A stretch of 41,005 bases of DNA, taken from positions 1 through 41,005 of the forward strand of contig NZ_JNIV01000039.1 in assembly GCF_000701405.1 (NCBI RefSeq), in the 5' to 3' direction. Source of the stretch: Deinococcus marmoris DSM 12784. Its GTDB lineage: Bacteria; Deinococcota; Deinococci; Deinococcales; Deinococcaceae. Made by a program: the position numbers and the translations under genes. The notes under the pieces were generated by a model. That model was not told where the DNA came from. It did not search any database and was given only the letters and a program-made list of their open reading frames with translations. The first letter of the stretch is position 1. Every line of letters begins with the position of its first letter. Below, one piece after another: positions 1-10,064 of the stretch.

Positions 1-1350
1 GCCGCCCTGCTCGCCTATTTCGGTCATCAGGTGATGGGTCTGGACATCGATCAGGGCAAGGTGGACATGCTGGTGCGCGGCGAACTGCCGATCTACGAGC
101 CGGGGCTGGGCGAACTGATGGCCGAGTGCGGGGACCGCTTGCAGTGGACCACCGACTACTCGGCGGCCATTCCGGGTGCCGACGTGATCTTTATCTGCGT
201 GGGCACGCCGCCGCTGCCGGGCGGACAGCCGGACCTGCGCTATCTGGCAGCGGCGGCGCAGGATGTGGCGCGGCACCTGAACGGCAAGATGCAGGTGGTA
301 GTCAACAAGAGTACGGTGCCGGTGGGCACAGGGGACTGGGTGGCGCGGATCATCGAGGAGAACGCCCCGGATTACAAGCAGCACCAGTACAACGTGGTCA
401 GCAACCCTGAATTCCTGCGGGAAGGCACGGCGCTGTTCGACAGCCTGTACCCGGACCGTCTGGTGCTGGGTGGCAACGACGGGACCGGCGTGGCGCGGTT
501 GCTGGAGCTGTACGCCCCACTGATCGAGCAGAATTTTCAGGCCCCGGCGCATGTGCCCCGGCCCGTGGGCTACACCCGCCCGGAAGTGGTGGCCACCAGC
601 CTGAGCAGCGCCGAGATGATCAAGTACGCCGCCAACGCCTTTCTGGCCCTCAAGATCAGCTTCGCCAACGAGATTGCCGGGCTGTGCGAGCGGGTGGACG
701 CCGATATCGAGGAAGTGGCGCGCGGCATCGGCAGCGACGCGCGCATCGGGCGGCAGTTCCTGTCGGCTGGGGCGGGCTGGGGCGGCTCGTGCTTTGGTAA
801 AGACACTTCCGCGCTGATCAGCACCGGCGAGGAATACGGCTACGACATGCCCATTCTGCGCGCCGCCGTGGCGGTCAACCAGCGCCAGCGGCAACTGGTG
901 ATCGCCAAGCTGCAAAAGCATCTGCACCGGCTTCAGGGCAAGCGCGTGGCCGTGCTGGGCATGGCCTTTAAGCCCAACACCGACGATCTGCGCGACGCCC
1001 CGGCCCATGACGCCATTGCCCGCCTGAACGAGCTGGGCGCGACGGTGGTGGCGCATGACCCGGTGGCGATGCCGCGCGCCCGCCGCGAGTGGGGCCACCT
1101 CAAGTACACCGAGGCCAACTCTGCCGCAGACGCCCTGATCGGCGCGGACGCCGTGCTGCTGATGACCGAGTGGAAGGACTACACCGAGCTGGACTGGAAC
1201 GGCGCGGTGCGGACCATGCGCCAGCCGCTGGTGATCGACACCCGCAATGCCCTGCGCTGTGCCCTGCCCACCGCCACTCTGGAGCAGATCGGACGGCGCG
1301 GCCAAGGCCAGATGGGCCAGAACCAGACTATGGTGCAGATGATGGAATGA
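1..1350 (+). CDS. ugd: UDP-glucose 6-dehydrogenase, 5' end cut by the window
   Basis: Cytoplasmic enzyme that oxidises UDP-glucose to UDP-glucuronate with two NAD+, supplying acidic sugar for polysaccharides. The frame is open from base 1 and its first residues (AALLAYFGHQVMGLDID) are the inside of the N-terminal Rossmann fold, so the true start lies upstream. Visible family marks are FICVGTPP, the STVPVGTG stretch, SNPEFLREG, and the catalytic-cysteine motif GWGGSCFGKD near residue 255 of the visible part. The C-terminal UDP-binding domain (VLGMAFKPNTDDLRDAP) is present. The last 20 residues are Gln/Met-rich and probably disordered. The next gene converges from the opposite strand; no terminator is evident in the 50-base gap. 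A UDP-ManNAc dehydrogenase is a less likely alternative. The family call is firm; the exact substrate is inferred. Confidence 0.93.
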   Translation, partial: AALLAYFGHQVMGLDIDQGKVDMLVRGELPIYEPGLGELMAECGDRLQWTTDYSAAIPGADVIFICVGTPPLPGGQPDLRYLAAAAQDVARHLNGKMQVVVNKSTVPVGTGDWVARIIEENAPDYKQHQYNVVSNPEFLREGTALFDSLYPDRLVLGGNDGTGVARLLELYAPLIEQNFQAPAHVPRPVGYTRPEVVATSLSSAEMIKYAANAFLALKISFANEIAGLCERVDADIEEVARGIGSDARIGRQFLSAGAGWGGSCFGKDTSALISTGEEYGYDMPILRAAVAVNQRQRQLVIAKLQKHLHRLQGKRVAVLGMAFKPNTDDLRDAPAHDAIARLNELGATVVAHDPVAMPRARREWGHLKYTEANSAADALIGADAVLLMTEWKDYTELDWNGAVRTMRQPLVIDTRNALRCALPTATLEQIGRRGQGQMGQNQTMVQMME

Positions 1351-1400
1351 TACGGACTGTCAGTTTAGAGTGATGGCTCGGTTTAGAAGGATGGGCCAGT

Positions 1401-2603
1401 TCAAGCAGCAGTCCGCATTTGTTTGCCCGTGAAGCTGAAGGCCAGCAACGCCGCACCCACCACCAGCGCCGCGCCTGCGCCCCACACGAAGCCATTGGCC
1501 GGGTGATCGGCGGGTGCGCTCAGCAGCAGCGGGCTGAGGAACTGCCCCAGAAACACGGCGCTGCTCATGCCTGCCACGATACGCCCGCGCCACGTGGACG
1601 GCGTGATGTCGGCCAGCCAGGTGTACAGGTTGGGCAGTACCAGTCCGCCGCCCAGCCCGGCCACGATCAGGCCCGGCACCACGGCGGCGACGCTTGGCCC
1701 CTGCGACACGATGGCCCAGCCCCCTGCCACCAGCCCGAAGCCCAGCGCCGCTGCCCTGCGCGCATCGAAACGGCCCGAGAACCGCGAGTAGGTCAGCGAG
1801 GTGATGGCCGCCGTCAGCGTGAACGCGCCCAGCAGCAGGCCAGTGGCGGCGGGCGAGGCCCCCAGGAATTTCATCAGGAATGGCCCCTGCGCGGGCATCA
1901 GGTAAAAGATGACCATGTAGGCCAGGGCCAGCGCGTAGACCAGCCCGATGGCGCCCCAGGCGGTCTTGCCCTCTGGCTCGTGGCTGATTTCTGCCACATG
2001 TCTGCCTCTGGGCAACCGCAAGACCAGCGGCAGGATCAGCAGCGCGATGAAATAGATGGCAAATGGCGCACGCCAGCCCACCCCCGCCAGCAGGCCGCCC
2101 AGCGGCAGCAGCACCGCGCCGCCGAAACTGGTAAAGGCCGCCTGCTGGCTCAGAAATTGACCACGCGCGGGGCCAGTGAACAGGTCATTGACCAGCGCTC
2201 CGCCCGCCGTCATGGTTCCGGCCACCGCCAGTCCCAGAATGACCCGGCCCACCAGCAGCGCCCCCAGCGAGGACACGATCAACCCGCTGGCCCCGCCCAG
2301 CGCGTACAGCAGCAGCGAGCCGATCAGCACCGGCCTGCGCCCGAAACGGTCCGCCAGCACACCGCTCAGGGGGGCAGACAGGGCAATCGCCAGCCCCACG
2401 ATGGTCAGCGCCAGTTTGACCAGAAGTTCGGCGTTCGGCTGATCAGCAAAGTGCGCCTGCATGGCGGGCAGCGCGGGCGCGATGGTGGCCCCGGACATGA
2501 TGGTCAGGGCGGCCAGCAGCAGCAGCGTCAGGCGGGTGGAGAAGTCAGGTGGGGCCGCGCCTGACACGGAAGGTGGCGCAGAGGCAGGGGCGACGCGGGT
2601 CAT
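1401..2603 (-). CDS. MFS transporter, drug-efflux-like
   Basis: Inner-membrane transporter of the major facilitator superfamily, 400 residues, with about twelve hydrophobic segments. The loop after the second segment carries the MFS signature (GVLADRFGRRPVLIG). A proline-rich N-terminus precedes the first membrane segment, and a short basic tail follows the last. The family usually exports small molecules by proton antiport; the substrate cannot be read here. The ATG at 2603 has no Shine-Dalgarno sequence, but a TATAGT hexamer sits 7 nt upstream, which suits a leaderless transcript. It lies 84 bases downstream of the DUF1080 lipoprotein on the same strand, so read-through from that gene is also possible. 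Confidence 0.88.
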   Translation of the reverse strand: MTRVAPASAPPSVSGAAPPDFSTRLTLLLLAALTIMSGATIAPALPAMQAHFADQPNAELLVKLALTIVGLAIALSAPLSGVLADRFGRRPVLIGSLLLYALGGASGLIVSSLGALLVGRVILGLAVAGTMTAGGALVNDLFTGPARGQFLSQQAAFTSFGGAVLLPLGGLLAGVGWRAPFAIYFIALLILPLVLRLPRGRHVAEISHEPEGKTAWGAIGLVYALALAYMVIFYLMPAQGPFLMKFLGASPAATGLLLGAFTLTAAITSLTYSRFSGRFDARRAAALGFGLVAGGWAIVSQGPSVAAVVPGLIVAGLGGGLVLPNLYTWLADITPSTWRGRIVAGMSSAVFLGQFLSPLLLSAPADHPANGFVWGAGAALVVGAALLAFSFTGKQMRTAA

Positions 2604-2610
2604 GGGCGTG

Positions 2611-2616
2611 ACTATA
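2611..2616 (-). promoter_or_regulatory. -10-like hexamer for a leaderless MFS transcript
   Basis: TATAGT on the minus strand, 7 nt before the ATG at 2603. Transcription would start at or next to the start codon. No good -35 is visible at 16-18 bp, so this rests on the -10 and its spacing alone. Confidence 0.45.
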
Positions 2617-2687
2617 ACTTCAAAAAGTCAAGCGGTGTGTCGATTGAAGTTGAAATTGGCACTGCCGATCAGGGGAACAGTTCTGGC

Positions 2688-4199
2688 TCACGGAGCTGCT
2701 GGCGGCTGTGGAGGCAGCTCCGCCCCTGGCAGCACCCAGACGTTCCTGAAACTGACCTTGCTGCCGTGGTCCTGCAACACGATGGGTCCGGGCGAATCGG
2801 CCTCGGGATCGCCCAGCAGGGTGGAGGCGCTCAGGGCCACGTCGTCCTGCACCTTCTCGCCGTTGAGGTACACCGTGGCGCGGGCGTCCGCCGTCTTCTG
2901 TCCATTCTCCCAGCGCGCGGCACGGAAGTTGATGTCGTAGCTCTGCCATGTCCCGGACGGCAGGGCGGCGTTGCTGCTGGCGTCGTGCTGGCCGTAGACG
3001 GCCCCCAGATCATTCTGGCCCTCCAACTTCGTCCCAAAGGAATCGAGAATCTGCACCTCGTAGCGGCCCTGGAGGTACACGCCGCTGTTGCCCCGGTCCT
3101 GCTCGGCCAGACCCGCGCGGCTGGCGGGCACCCGGAATTCCAGATGCAGCCGGAAGTCCCCGAAGTTGCCGCGCGTGCGGATGTCATTGGTGTCCTGGGG
3201 GTCGCTGCTGGGCTGAACGGTCAGAGTGCCGTCCTGCACGGGCCACCTCACGTCGCCCCCGCGCCGGTCCTGCCAGTCGCTGTTGACACTCTGTGCCCCC
3301 AGCAGCACCTGCGCGTCCGGGGGCGGGAGCAGGTACGCCAGCGGGCGCAGTTCGATGTCGCGGTAGGACACGGCTGCGCCCTCGGCCTGCAATGCGATGC
3401 GGCCTGCGCTCAGGGCCGAGCCGTCCGGCGCGCGCAGGTTCGTGGCCTGCGCGGCGAGTTGCCCGTTGACGATCTGCGTGGCCTCGTCGCCGGACACCAC
3501 CAGCTCCAGCGTGTTCCAGTCCGGCAGCTCCTGCACGCCGCCTGCGCGGATCATGCGCCGGTAGCTGTCGGCCCCGTTGCGGGTGGTCACGGGCTGGCCG
3601 AAGGGGTCATATTGCAACTCCTGCGCCCCGGGATCGCGGACGGTGGAAGTCAGGTTGGTGCCGCTCAGTTGCCACAGGTCCCCGGTGCCCCCTTCCAGAA
3701 TCTGGAACTCCGCGCTGGCGGGCCAGACCTTGTCGGGGCCAGCGACGTGGTACAGCACGCCCGAATCCCGTGCGTCAGCCGCACGCGGAGCGAACTTCTG
3801 CTGGTCCCAGCGGTATTGCAGCCGCAGCCGGTAGTTGGCGTAGCGTTGATTGGTCAGCAGGTAGCCGAACTCCCGCTCCCCGGCGGTGGGTGCAACGTCC
3901 AGCACACGAAGCTCGCCGCCCTGGACCTTGAACACGCCTTCTGGATCATTGCCCGCGCCGCGCGACGGCAGCCAGGTGGACCAGCCGCTCAGGTCCGTGC
4001 CGTTGAACAGCGGGGTCCAGGCGGTCTGGGGCTGAAGGGCGGGGGCCAGGGCATCTGCCGACTCGGGAAGTGCTGCCGTCCCCGACACCCCGGCGCAGGC
4101 CGAGAGTGTTCCGCCCAGCAGCAGGCCCAGGCCAATGCGGCGAATGGTCGGCCAGGGCTGGCAGCGGACCGGGGCGGGTGGAGGGCAGGCGTTGGACAT
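2688..4199 (-). CDS. Lipoprotein with two DUF1080 (3-keto-disaccharide hydrolase-like) domains
   Basis: Predicted exported lipoprotein of 503 residues. The N-terminus has basic residues, a hydrophobic stretch and a lipobox (GGTLSAC), giving a lipidated Cys near residue 33. Two concanavalin-like beta-sandwich domains of the DUF1080 type follow. The first, about residues 60-260, opens with WTPLFNGTDLSGW. The second, about 290-500, contains GNSGVYLQGRYEVQILDS. Family members act on glycosides or 3-keto sugars outside the cytoplasm; no substrate can be assigned. I chose the ATG at 4199 because AAGGAG lies 4 nt upstream and the signal peptide begins there; the frame is open 32 codons further upstream. 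A longer antisense frame across the gene is a shadow, since only this strand has lipobox, ribosome site and domain motifs. Confidence 0.85.
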   Translation of the reverse strand: MSNACPPPAPVRCQPWPTIRRIGLGLLLGGTLSACAGVSGTAALPESADALAPALQPQTAWTPLFNGTDLSGWSTWLPSRGAGNDPEGVFKVQGGELRVLDVAPTAGEREFGYLLTNQRYANYRLRLQYRWDQQKFAPRAADARDSGVLYHVAGPDKVWPASAEFQILEGGTGDLWQLSGTNLTSTVRDPGAQELQYDPFGQPVTTRNGADSYRRMIRAGGVQELPDWNTLELVVSGDEATQIVNGQLAAQATNLRAPDGSALSAGRIALQAEGAAVSYRDIELRPLAYLLPPPDAQVLLGAQSVNSDWQDRRGGDVRWPVQDGTLTVQPSSDPQDTNDIRTRGNFGDFRLHLEFRVPASRAGLAEQDRGNSGVYLQGRYEVQILDSFGTKLEGQNDLGAVYGQHDASSNAALPSGTWQSYDINFRAARWENGQKTADARATVYLNGEKVQDDVALSASTLLGDPEADSPGPIVLQDHGSKVSFRNVWVLPGAELPPQPPAAP

Positions 4200-4396
4200 G
4201 GAACTCCTTGTCTGGGACTGGATGTCTGGGAGGGGGCATGTGGGAATGGGCGGATGGCGTGGAAAGTGGACCGGCGGGTGCGACTGCCCGTCCATGATTT
4301 CCCACGTTGGTGAGAGGCGCGGCCCAGTGCGGCTCAGACCGCGTTGATCTCCCGGTCATCTTTTCCCCCAGGCATCTTTCGCCCCACCCCTGAAAC

Positions 4397-5794
4397 TCAG
4401 GGCAGAATTTTCCCCGGATTCAGCAGCCCTGCCGGGTCCAGCAGCGCCTTGATGCCACGCATCAGCCCCAGCGTGTCGGCGTGTTCGCGGGCCAGATAGG
4501 CGCGTTTGTGCAGCCCGACGCCGTGTTCGCCCGTGCAGGTGCCGCCGCGTGCCAATGTTTCGGTGATCATGGAGTCATAGACGGCATTGACCCTGGCCCA
4601 CGTCTCCGTATCGTCCGGCAACGCGTGGAACAGCACATGAAAATTGCCGTCCCCGACATGCCCCACGATGCTGGCGTCCAGTCCCGCCGCGTCCGCCTCT
4701 CGCCGGGTGAATTCCACCACTTCTGGCAGTTGATGCAGCGGCACGCACAGATCCGTGGTCATGTTGATGTGGCCGGGATTCAGCGCGGTGATGGCGTAGT
4801 AGGCGTGGTGACGGGCCTCCCACAGTTTCGCGCGTTCCTCGGCGCTGTGGGCGGCGTGCAGGCCGACGCCTCCGCCGTCCGTGACCAGTTCACGGCACAG
4901 CTCCAGCGCCTCGGCCAGCGCCGCCGAACTTGGAGAGGCCAGCTCAATCCACAGCGTCGGCGCTTCGGGAAAGTCGGTTCCCTTGTGGACGTTGACCGCG
5001 TGAATCTGGCGCTCGTCAATCAATTCCAGCCGCTCGGGTTGCAGCGCCGCGCCCATGATATCCACCGCGCAACGGGCGGCGGCCCCCAGCGAAGCAAAAT
5101 TGGCCCGCAGCACCACCAGATTCGCGGGCAACGGCCACAGCTTGACCGTCAGTTCGGTGATCACACCCAGCGTGCCCTCCGCGCCGATAAACAGGTTCTT
5201 GAGGTCATACCCGGCGCTGGTTTTCCTGGCCTTGCTGCCCACCCGGATCACCTCGCCGGAGACGAGGGCCACCCGCAACTCCAGCACGTTGTCGCGCATG
5301 GTGCCGTAACGCACCGCCGCCGTGCCGCTGGCGTTGGTGGACGCCATGCCGCCCAGACTGGCCTCCGCGCCGGGATCGACGGGAAAGAATAGGCCCAGAT
5401 GGCGTATCTGGCGGTTCAGTTCCGGGTAGGTCAGGCCCGGCTGCACGGTGGCCTGAAAGCCCCCTGCCGCCACCTCCAGCACGGCCTTCATGCCGCTCAC
5501 GTCCAGCGACAGCCCGCCGTTTACCGGCACCACCTGTCCTTCCAGGCTGCTGCCCACCGCGAACGGCACCACCGGAAAGCCGTGTTCGGAGGCTAGCTTT
5601 AGCGCGTCCACCACATCCGTTTCATTCTGCGCGAACAGGACGGCGTGCGGCAGGGCAGATTCCTGCCGGCTCTCGTCGCGGCCATGCGCGTCCAGCACGG
5701 CCTGTGCGGTGCTGAGCTGTTCACCGAAACGGGCTTGCAGGGCGGTCAGGGCAGTGGGGGACAGGGTGTCGGGGCGGGGGAGAGTGGGAATCAT
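4397..5794 (-). CDS. FAD-binding 2-hydroxyacid oxidase (glycolate oxidase GlcD / D-lactate dehydrogenase type)
   Basis: Flavoprotein of 465 residues oxidising a 2-hydroxyacid such as glycolate or D-lactate, passing electrons to quinone or cytochrome. The PCMH-type FAD-binding domain (about 40-220) contains PVVPFAVGSSLEGQ and ASLGGMASTNASGT; the latter normally contacts the FAD pyrophosphate. GAEGTLGVITELTVKLWP ends this domain. The C-terminal cap includes GHVGDGNFHVLF and ends with TGEHGVG and LNPGKILP, typical of this group. The start is fixed by AAAGGAG 6 nt before the ATG. No GlcE or GlcF partner is adjacent, which favours a single-subunit D-lactate dehydrogenase, but this is inference. 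It lies about 200 bases downstream of mutS on the same strand. Confidence 0.9.
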   Translation of the reverse strand: MIPTLPRPDTLSPTALTALQARFGEQLSTAQAVLDAHGRDESRQESALPHAVLFAQNETDVVDALKLASEHGFPVVPFAVGSSLEGQVVPVNGGLSLDVSGMKAVLEVAAGGFQATVQPGLTYPELNRQIRHLGLFFPVDPGAEASLGGMASTNASGTAAVRYGTMRDNVLELRVALVSGEVIRVGSKARKTSAGYDLKNLFIGAEGTLGVITELTVKLWPLPANLVVLRANFASLGAAARCAVDIMGAALQPERLELIDERQIHAVNVHKGTDFPEAPTLWIELASPSSAALAEALELCRELVTDGGGVGLHAAHSAEERAKLWEARHHAYYAITALNPGHINMTTDLCVPLHQLPEVVEFTRREADAAGLDASIVGHVGDGNFHVLFHALPDDTETWARVNAVYDSMITETLARGGTCTGEHGVGLHKRAYLAREHADTLGLMRGIKALLDPAGLLNPGKILP

Positions 5795-5928
5795 GGTCGG
5801 CTCCTTTGGACGAGGGCTATTTTGTTCTGGGGCGCTGTGAAGGCGTTTGCGGTTCCCCCTCTGCTAGCGCAGCTCTACAAGTTCCAGCCTCCCCCGCAAG
5901 CTAAAAATTACGCTCGTCGGCGTCGCTG

Positions 5929-5942
5929 TCTTGATTTCAAGA
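5929..5942. other. Short perfect inverted repeat in the mutS-oxidase gap
   Basis: TCTTGA-TT-TCAAGA, 6-bp arms, about 135 bp upstream of the oxidase start. It could be an operator, but it is short enough to be chance. Confidence 0.2.
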
Positions 5943-5995
5943 GTAAGGCAAAAACCCTGTTCCACCCTGCATTTTGGCCCTTATTCTCTTGACCC

Positions 5996-8542
<2,547 letters not shown>

Positions 8543-8551
8543 ATGGGGGGC

Positions 8552-8557
8552 AGCATA
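8552..8557 (-). promoter_or_regulatory. -10-like hexamer ahead of mutS
   Basis: TATGCT on the minus strand, 9 nt before the preferred mutS ATG and downstream of the terminator at 8603-8630. This would give an almost leaderless mutS mRNA. No convincing -35. Confidence 0.4.
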
Positions 8558-8602
8558 ACGGGCGCGGCTGGCGGGCATGGAGAGTTGGGCGGCAATAGCC
8601 CG

Positions 8603-8630
8603 AAAAAAACCCGCACCGAATGGGAGCGGG
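8603..8630 (-). terminator. Rho-independent terminator between small ORF and mutS
   Basis: On the minus strand CCCGC...GCGGG forms a stem with two further inner G-C pairs after a T-T mismatch and a 5-nt loop. Seven T follow directly. It lies 55 bases past the stop of the small ORF at 8685-8855 and before the mutS start, so it either ends that transcript or attenuates mutS. Confidence 0.8.
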
Positions 8631-8684
8631 ATGCGCAACTGAAGTTGTGGCCCGGAAAGATCCGGGGTCAGGATTTCCGCAGGT

Positions 8685-8855
8685 TCACACGTCGCAGCCG
8701 AAAGCCCGCAGCAGATCAAGCTCGGTGATGGGGGGCGCGCTGGAACGGAGTGGGGTGGCCGGGCTGCTGGACTGGGTCAGCAACACAGGAACCATGGGGA
8801 CGGCGGCGCGGTTGGGACTGAGGAGGGAACGAAAACGGCGAATCCAGACATTCAT
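8685..8855 (-). CDS. Candidate small protein, 56 aa, upstream of mutS
   Basis: Not a family I recognise. The 56-residue ORF starts MNVWIRRFRSLLSPNR and ends DLLRAFGCDV. The first half is basic (Arg-rich), the middle has a short hydrophobic run (AAVPMVPVLL) and a Ser/Pro-rich part, and the end is acidic then hydrophobic. GAGGTG lies 7 nt before the ATG, a good ribosome site. The stop is followed within 55 bases by a strong terminator on the same strand, so the ORF makes a complete small transcription unit of its own. The basic N-terminus followed by a moderately hydrophobic stretch could suggest membrane contact, but this is weak. It could also be a leader whose translation affects the terminator ahead of mutS. 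Support is positional only. Confidence 0.5.
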   Translation of the reverse strand: MNVWIRRFRSLLSPNRAAVPMVPVLLTQSSSPATPLRSSAPPITELDLLRAFGCDV

Positions 8856-9009
8856 GTCAGACACCTCGCTAAATTGGACCTGGAACAGACTGTAGTTGGA
8901 AACCTCTCAAAATTTTCTGACTGTGTGAATTTTACGGCTCTCAGTCACTGTTTTACTGTGGGTGTTCTTTCACTGGTGACCACTGAGCATTGGTATTTCG
9001 ATCACGCGT

Positions 9010-9038
9010 TTCTCAAAGCGGCTCAAGTCCCGTAAAAT
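9010..9038 (+). promoter_or_regulatory. Promoter for the pterin dehydratase, leaderless geometry
   Basis: TTCTCA at 9010-9015, a 17-bp spacer, then TAAAAT at 9033-9038. The ATG follows 8 nt after the -10, so the mRNA probably begins at or beside the start codon. No Shine-Dalgarno is visible. Confidence 0.6.
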
Positions 9039-9046
9039 GCGGGATC

Positions 9047-9388
9047 ATGGCCTACGATTCCCGCATGGGGTACGACCCGGACCGCAAACTGACCGACGGC
9101 GACGTGCATGACCTCAAACCCGCCGGATGGTGGGGCGACGACGGCCTGCTGTTTCGCGAATTCACCTTCGACAGCTATCAGGCCGGGGTGGATTTCGCCA
9201 TGCAGGTGGCGGCGCTGGCCGAGGATCAGGGGCACCATCCAGACATCCACATCTTTTACAAACGGGTCAAGCTCAACTACTTCACCCACGATGCGGGCGG
9301 CGTTACCGGAGCGGACATCGCGGGCGCGCAGGCGGTCAACGATCTGTTTGATCTGGCGGCCAGACCCGAGGGCGGCGCGGAGGGTTGA
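9047..9388 (+). CDS. Pterin-4a-carbinolamine dehydratase
   Basis: Small cytoplasmic enzyme of 113 residues that dehydrates 4a-hydroxy-tetrahydropterin, recycling the cofactor used by aromatic amino acid hydroxylases. The family signature is clear: QGHHPDIHIFYKRVKLNYFT, with the His pair and downstream His of the active site, followed by THDAGGVTGADI. The start at 9047 agrees with a promoter whose -10 lies 8 nt upstream; the ATG at 9065 is possible. Its TGA overlaps the TTG start of the following thioesterase, so the two are probably translationally coupled. No aromatic hydroxylase gene is in the window. Confidence 0.93.
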   Translation: MAYDSRMGYDPDRKLTDGDVHDLKPAGWWGDDGLLFREFTFDSYQAGVDFAMQVAALAEDQGHHPDIHIFYKRVKLNYFTHDAGGVTGADIAGAQAVNDLFDLAARPEGGAEG

Positions 9389-9882
9389 AACTCAGTATTC
9401 CTGACGCCGATACCCTGTGGGACAGTCTGCTGCCCACGCGGCGGCACCAGCAGATGCTGACCGTGGGGCCGGAGCATCTCGACGAGATGGATCACGTCAA
9501 CAACACGGTCTATCTGGTGTGGTGTGAAGGGGTGGCCCGCGCCCACGCGGACCGGCTGGGCATGGGCACCGAGGCGCTGCGTGCGCTGGGGACGGTGCCA
9601 GTGGCGCGCCAGCATGTCATCAACTATCACCGCCCGGCGCTGCTGGGGGACCAGGTACGTGTCCGCACGGCCCTGACCGTTCACGCGGGACTGCGGAGCG
9701 TGCGCGCCTACACTGTGGACCGATTAAACAGCAGCGATCCACCAGACCTGGGCGTGCGGCTGGCCGAATGTCAGACCGAGTGGGTCTGGGTGGACCCCGT
9801 CACGGGCCGCCCCCGGCGCGCTCCCCCAGAGGTCATAGACCGCTTCGGTTTCGGCGTCCAGGGACGGCACCCCGACAGTTGA
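9385..9882 (+). CDS. Acyl-CoA thioesterase-like hot-dog protein (4HBT family)
   Basis: 165 residues with a single hot-dog fold. HLDEMDHVNNTVYLVWCEG carries the Asp and His-Val-Asn-Asn pattern of YbgC/FadM-type thioesterases, which hydrolyse acyl-CoA thioesters. NYHRPALLGDQVRVRT is the usual second strand pair. The TTG at 9385 overlaps the stop of the dehydratase (TTGA) and has GGAGG just upstream, which is too close for an ideal ribosome site. The first in-frame ATG is at 9454, directly before the conserved domain, and is a fair alternative. Substrate chain length cannot be told. The 182 bases after the gene are AT-richer and show no terminator. Confidence 0.85.
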   Translation: MKLSIPDADTLWDSLLPTRRHQQMLTVGPEHLDEMDHVNNTVYLVWCEGVARAHADRLGMGTEALRALGTVPVARQHVINYHRPALLGDQVRVRTALTVHAGLRSVRAYTVDRLNSSDPPDLGVRLAECQTEWVWVDPVTGRPRRAPPEVIDRFGFGVQGRHPDS

Positions 9883-10027
9883 TAGAAAATGAGGCTTTTG
9901 TCACGTTACTGGTCAGTTCTGGGAAGGTATTGCGCGAATTCTGCTCATTGATGATTCAGCACTTTCTTTTGCCAACATGTCAGACCGTAGTCTTTGTTCG
10001 GGCTGATTAAGAGTAACTGGCATTTTG

Positions 10028-10056
10028 TTGCATTTTCTACATTTAGAGTTCACAAT
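10028..10056 (+). promoter_or_regulatory. Possible promoter of the BTAD regulator
   Basis: TTGCAT at 10028-10033, 17-bp spacer, CACAAT at 10051-10056. The ATG follows 8 nt later, again near-leaderless. AAGGG just before the ATG could instead act as a short-spaced ribosome site. Confidence 0.35.
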
Positions 10057-10064
10057 AAGGGTCT

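Noticed and set aside
2637..4313. Plus-strand open frame of 558 codons, longer than the lipoprotein gene opposite it
   Set aside because: No recognisable motif or ribosome site. The minus strand has a lipobox, a Shine-Dalgarno sequence and two DUF1080-like domains. Long antisense frames are common in GC-rich genes.
8856..9032. A possible RDRM upstream of mutS
   Set aside because: mutS belongs to the predicted RDRM regulon in other Deinococcus, so I looked, but found no 17-bp palindrome close to the consensus.
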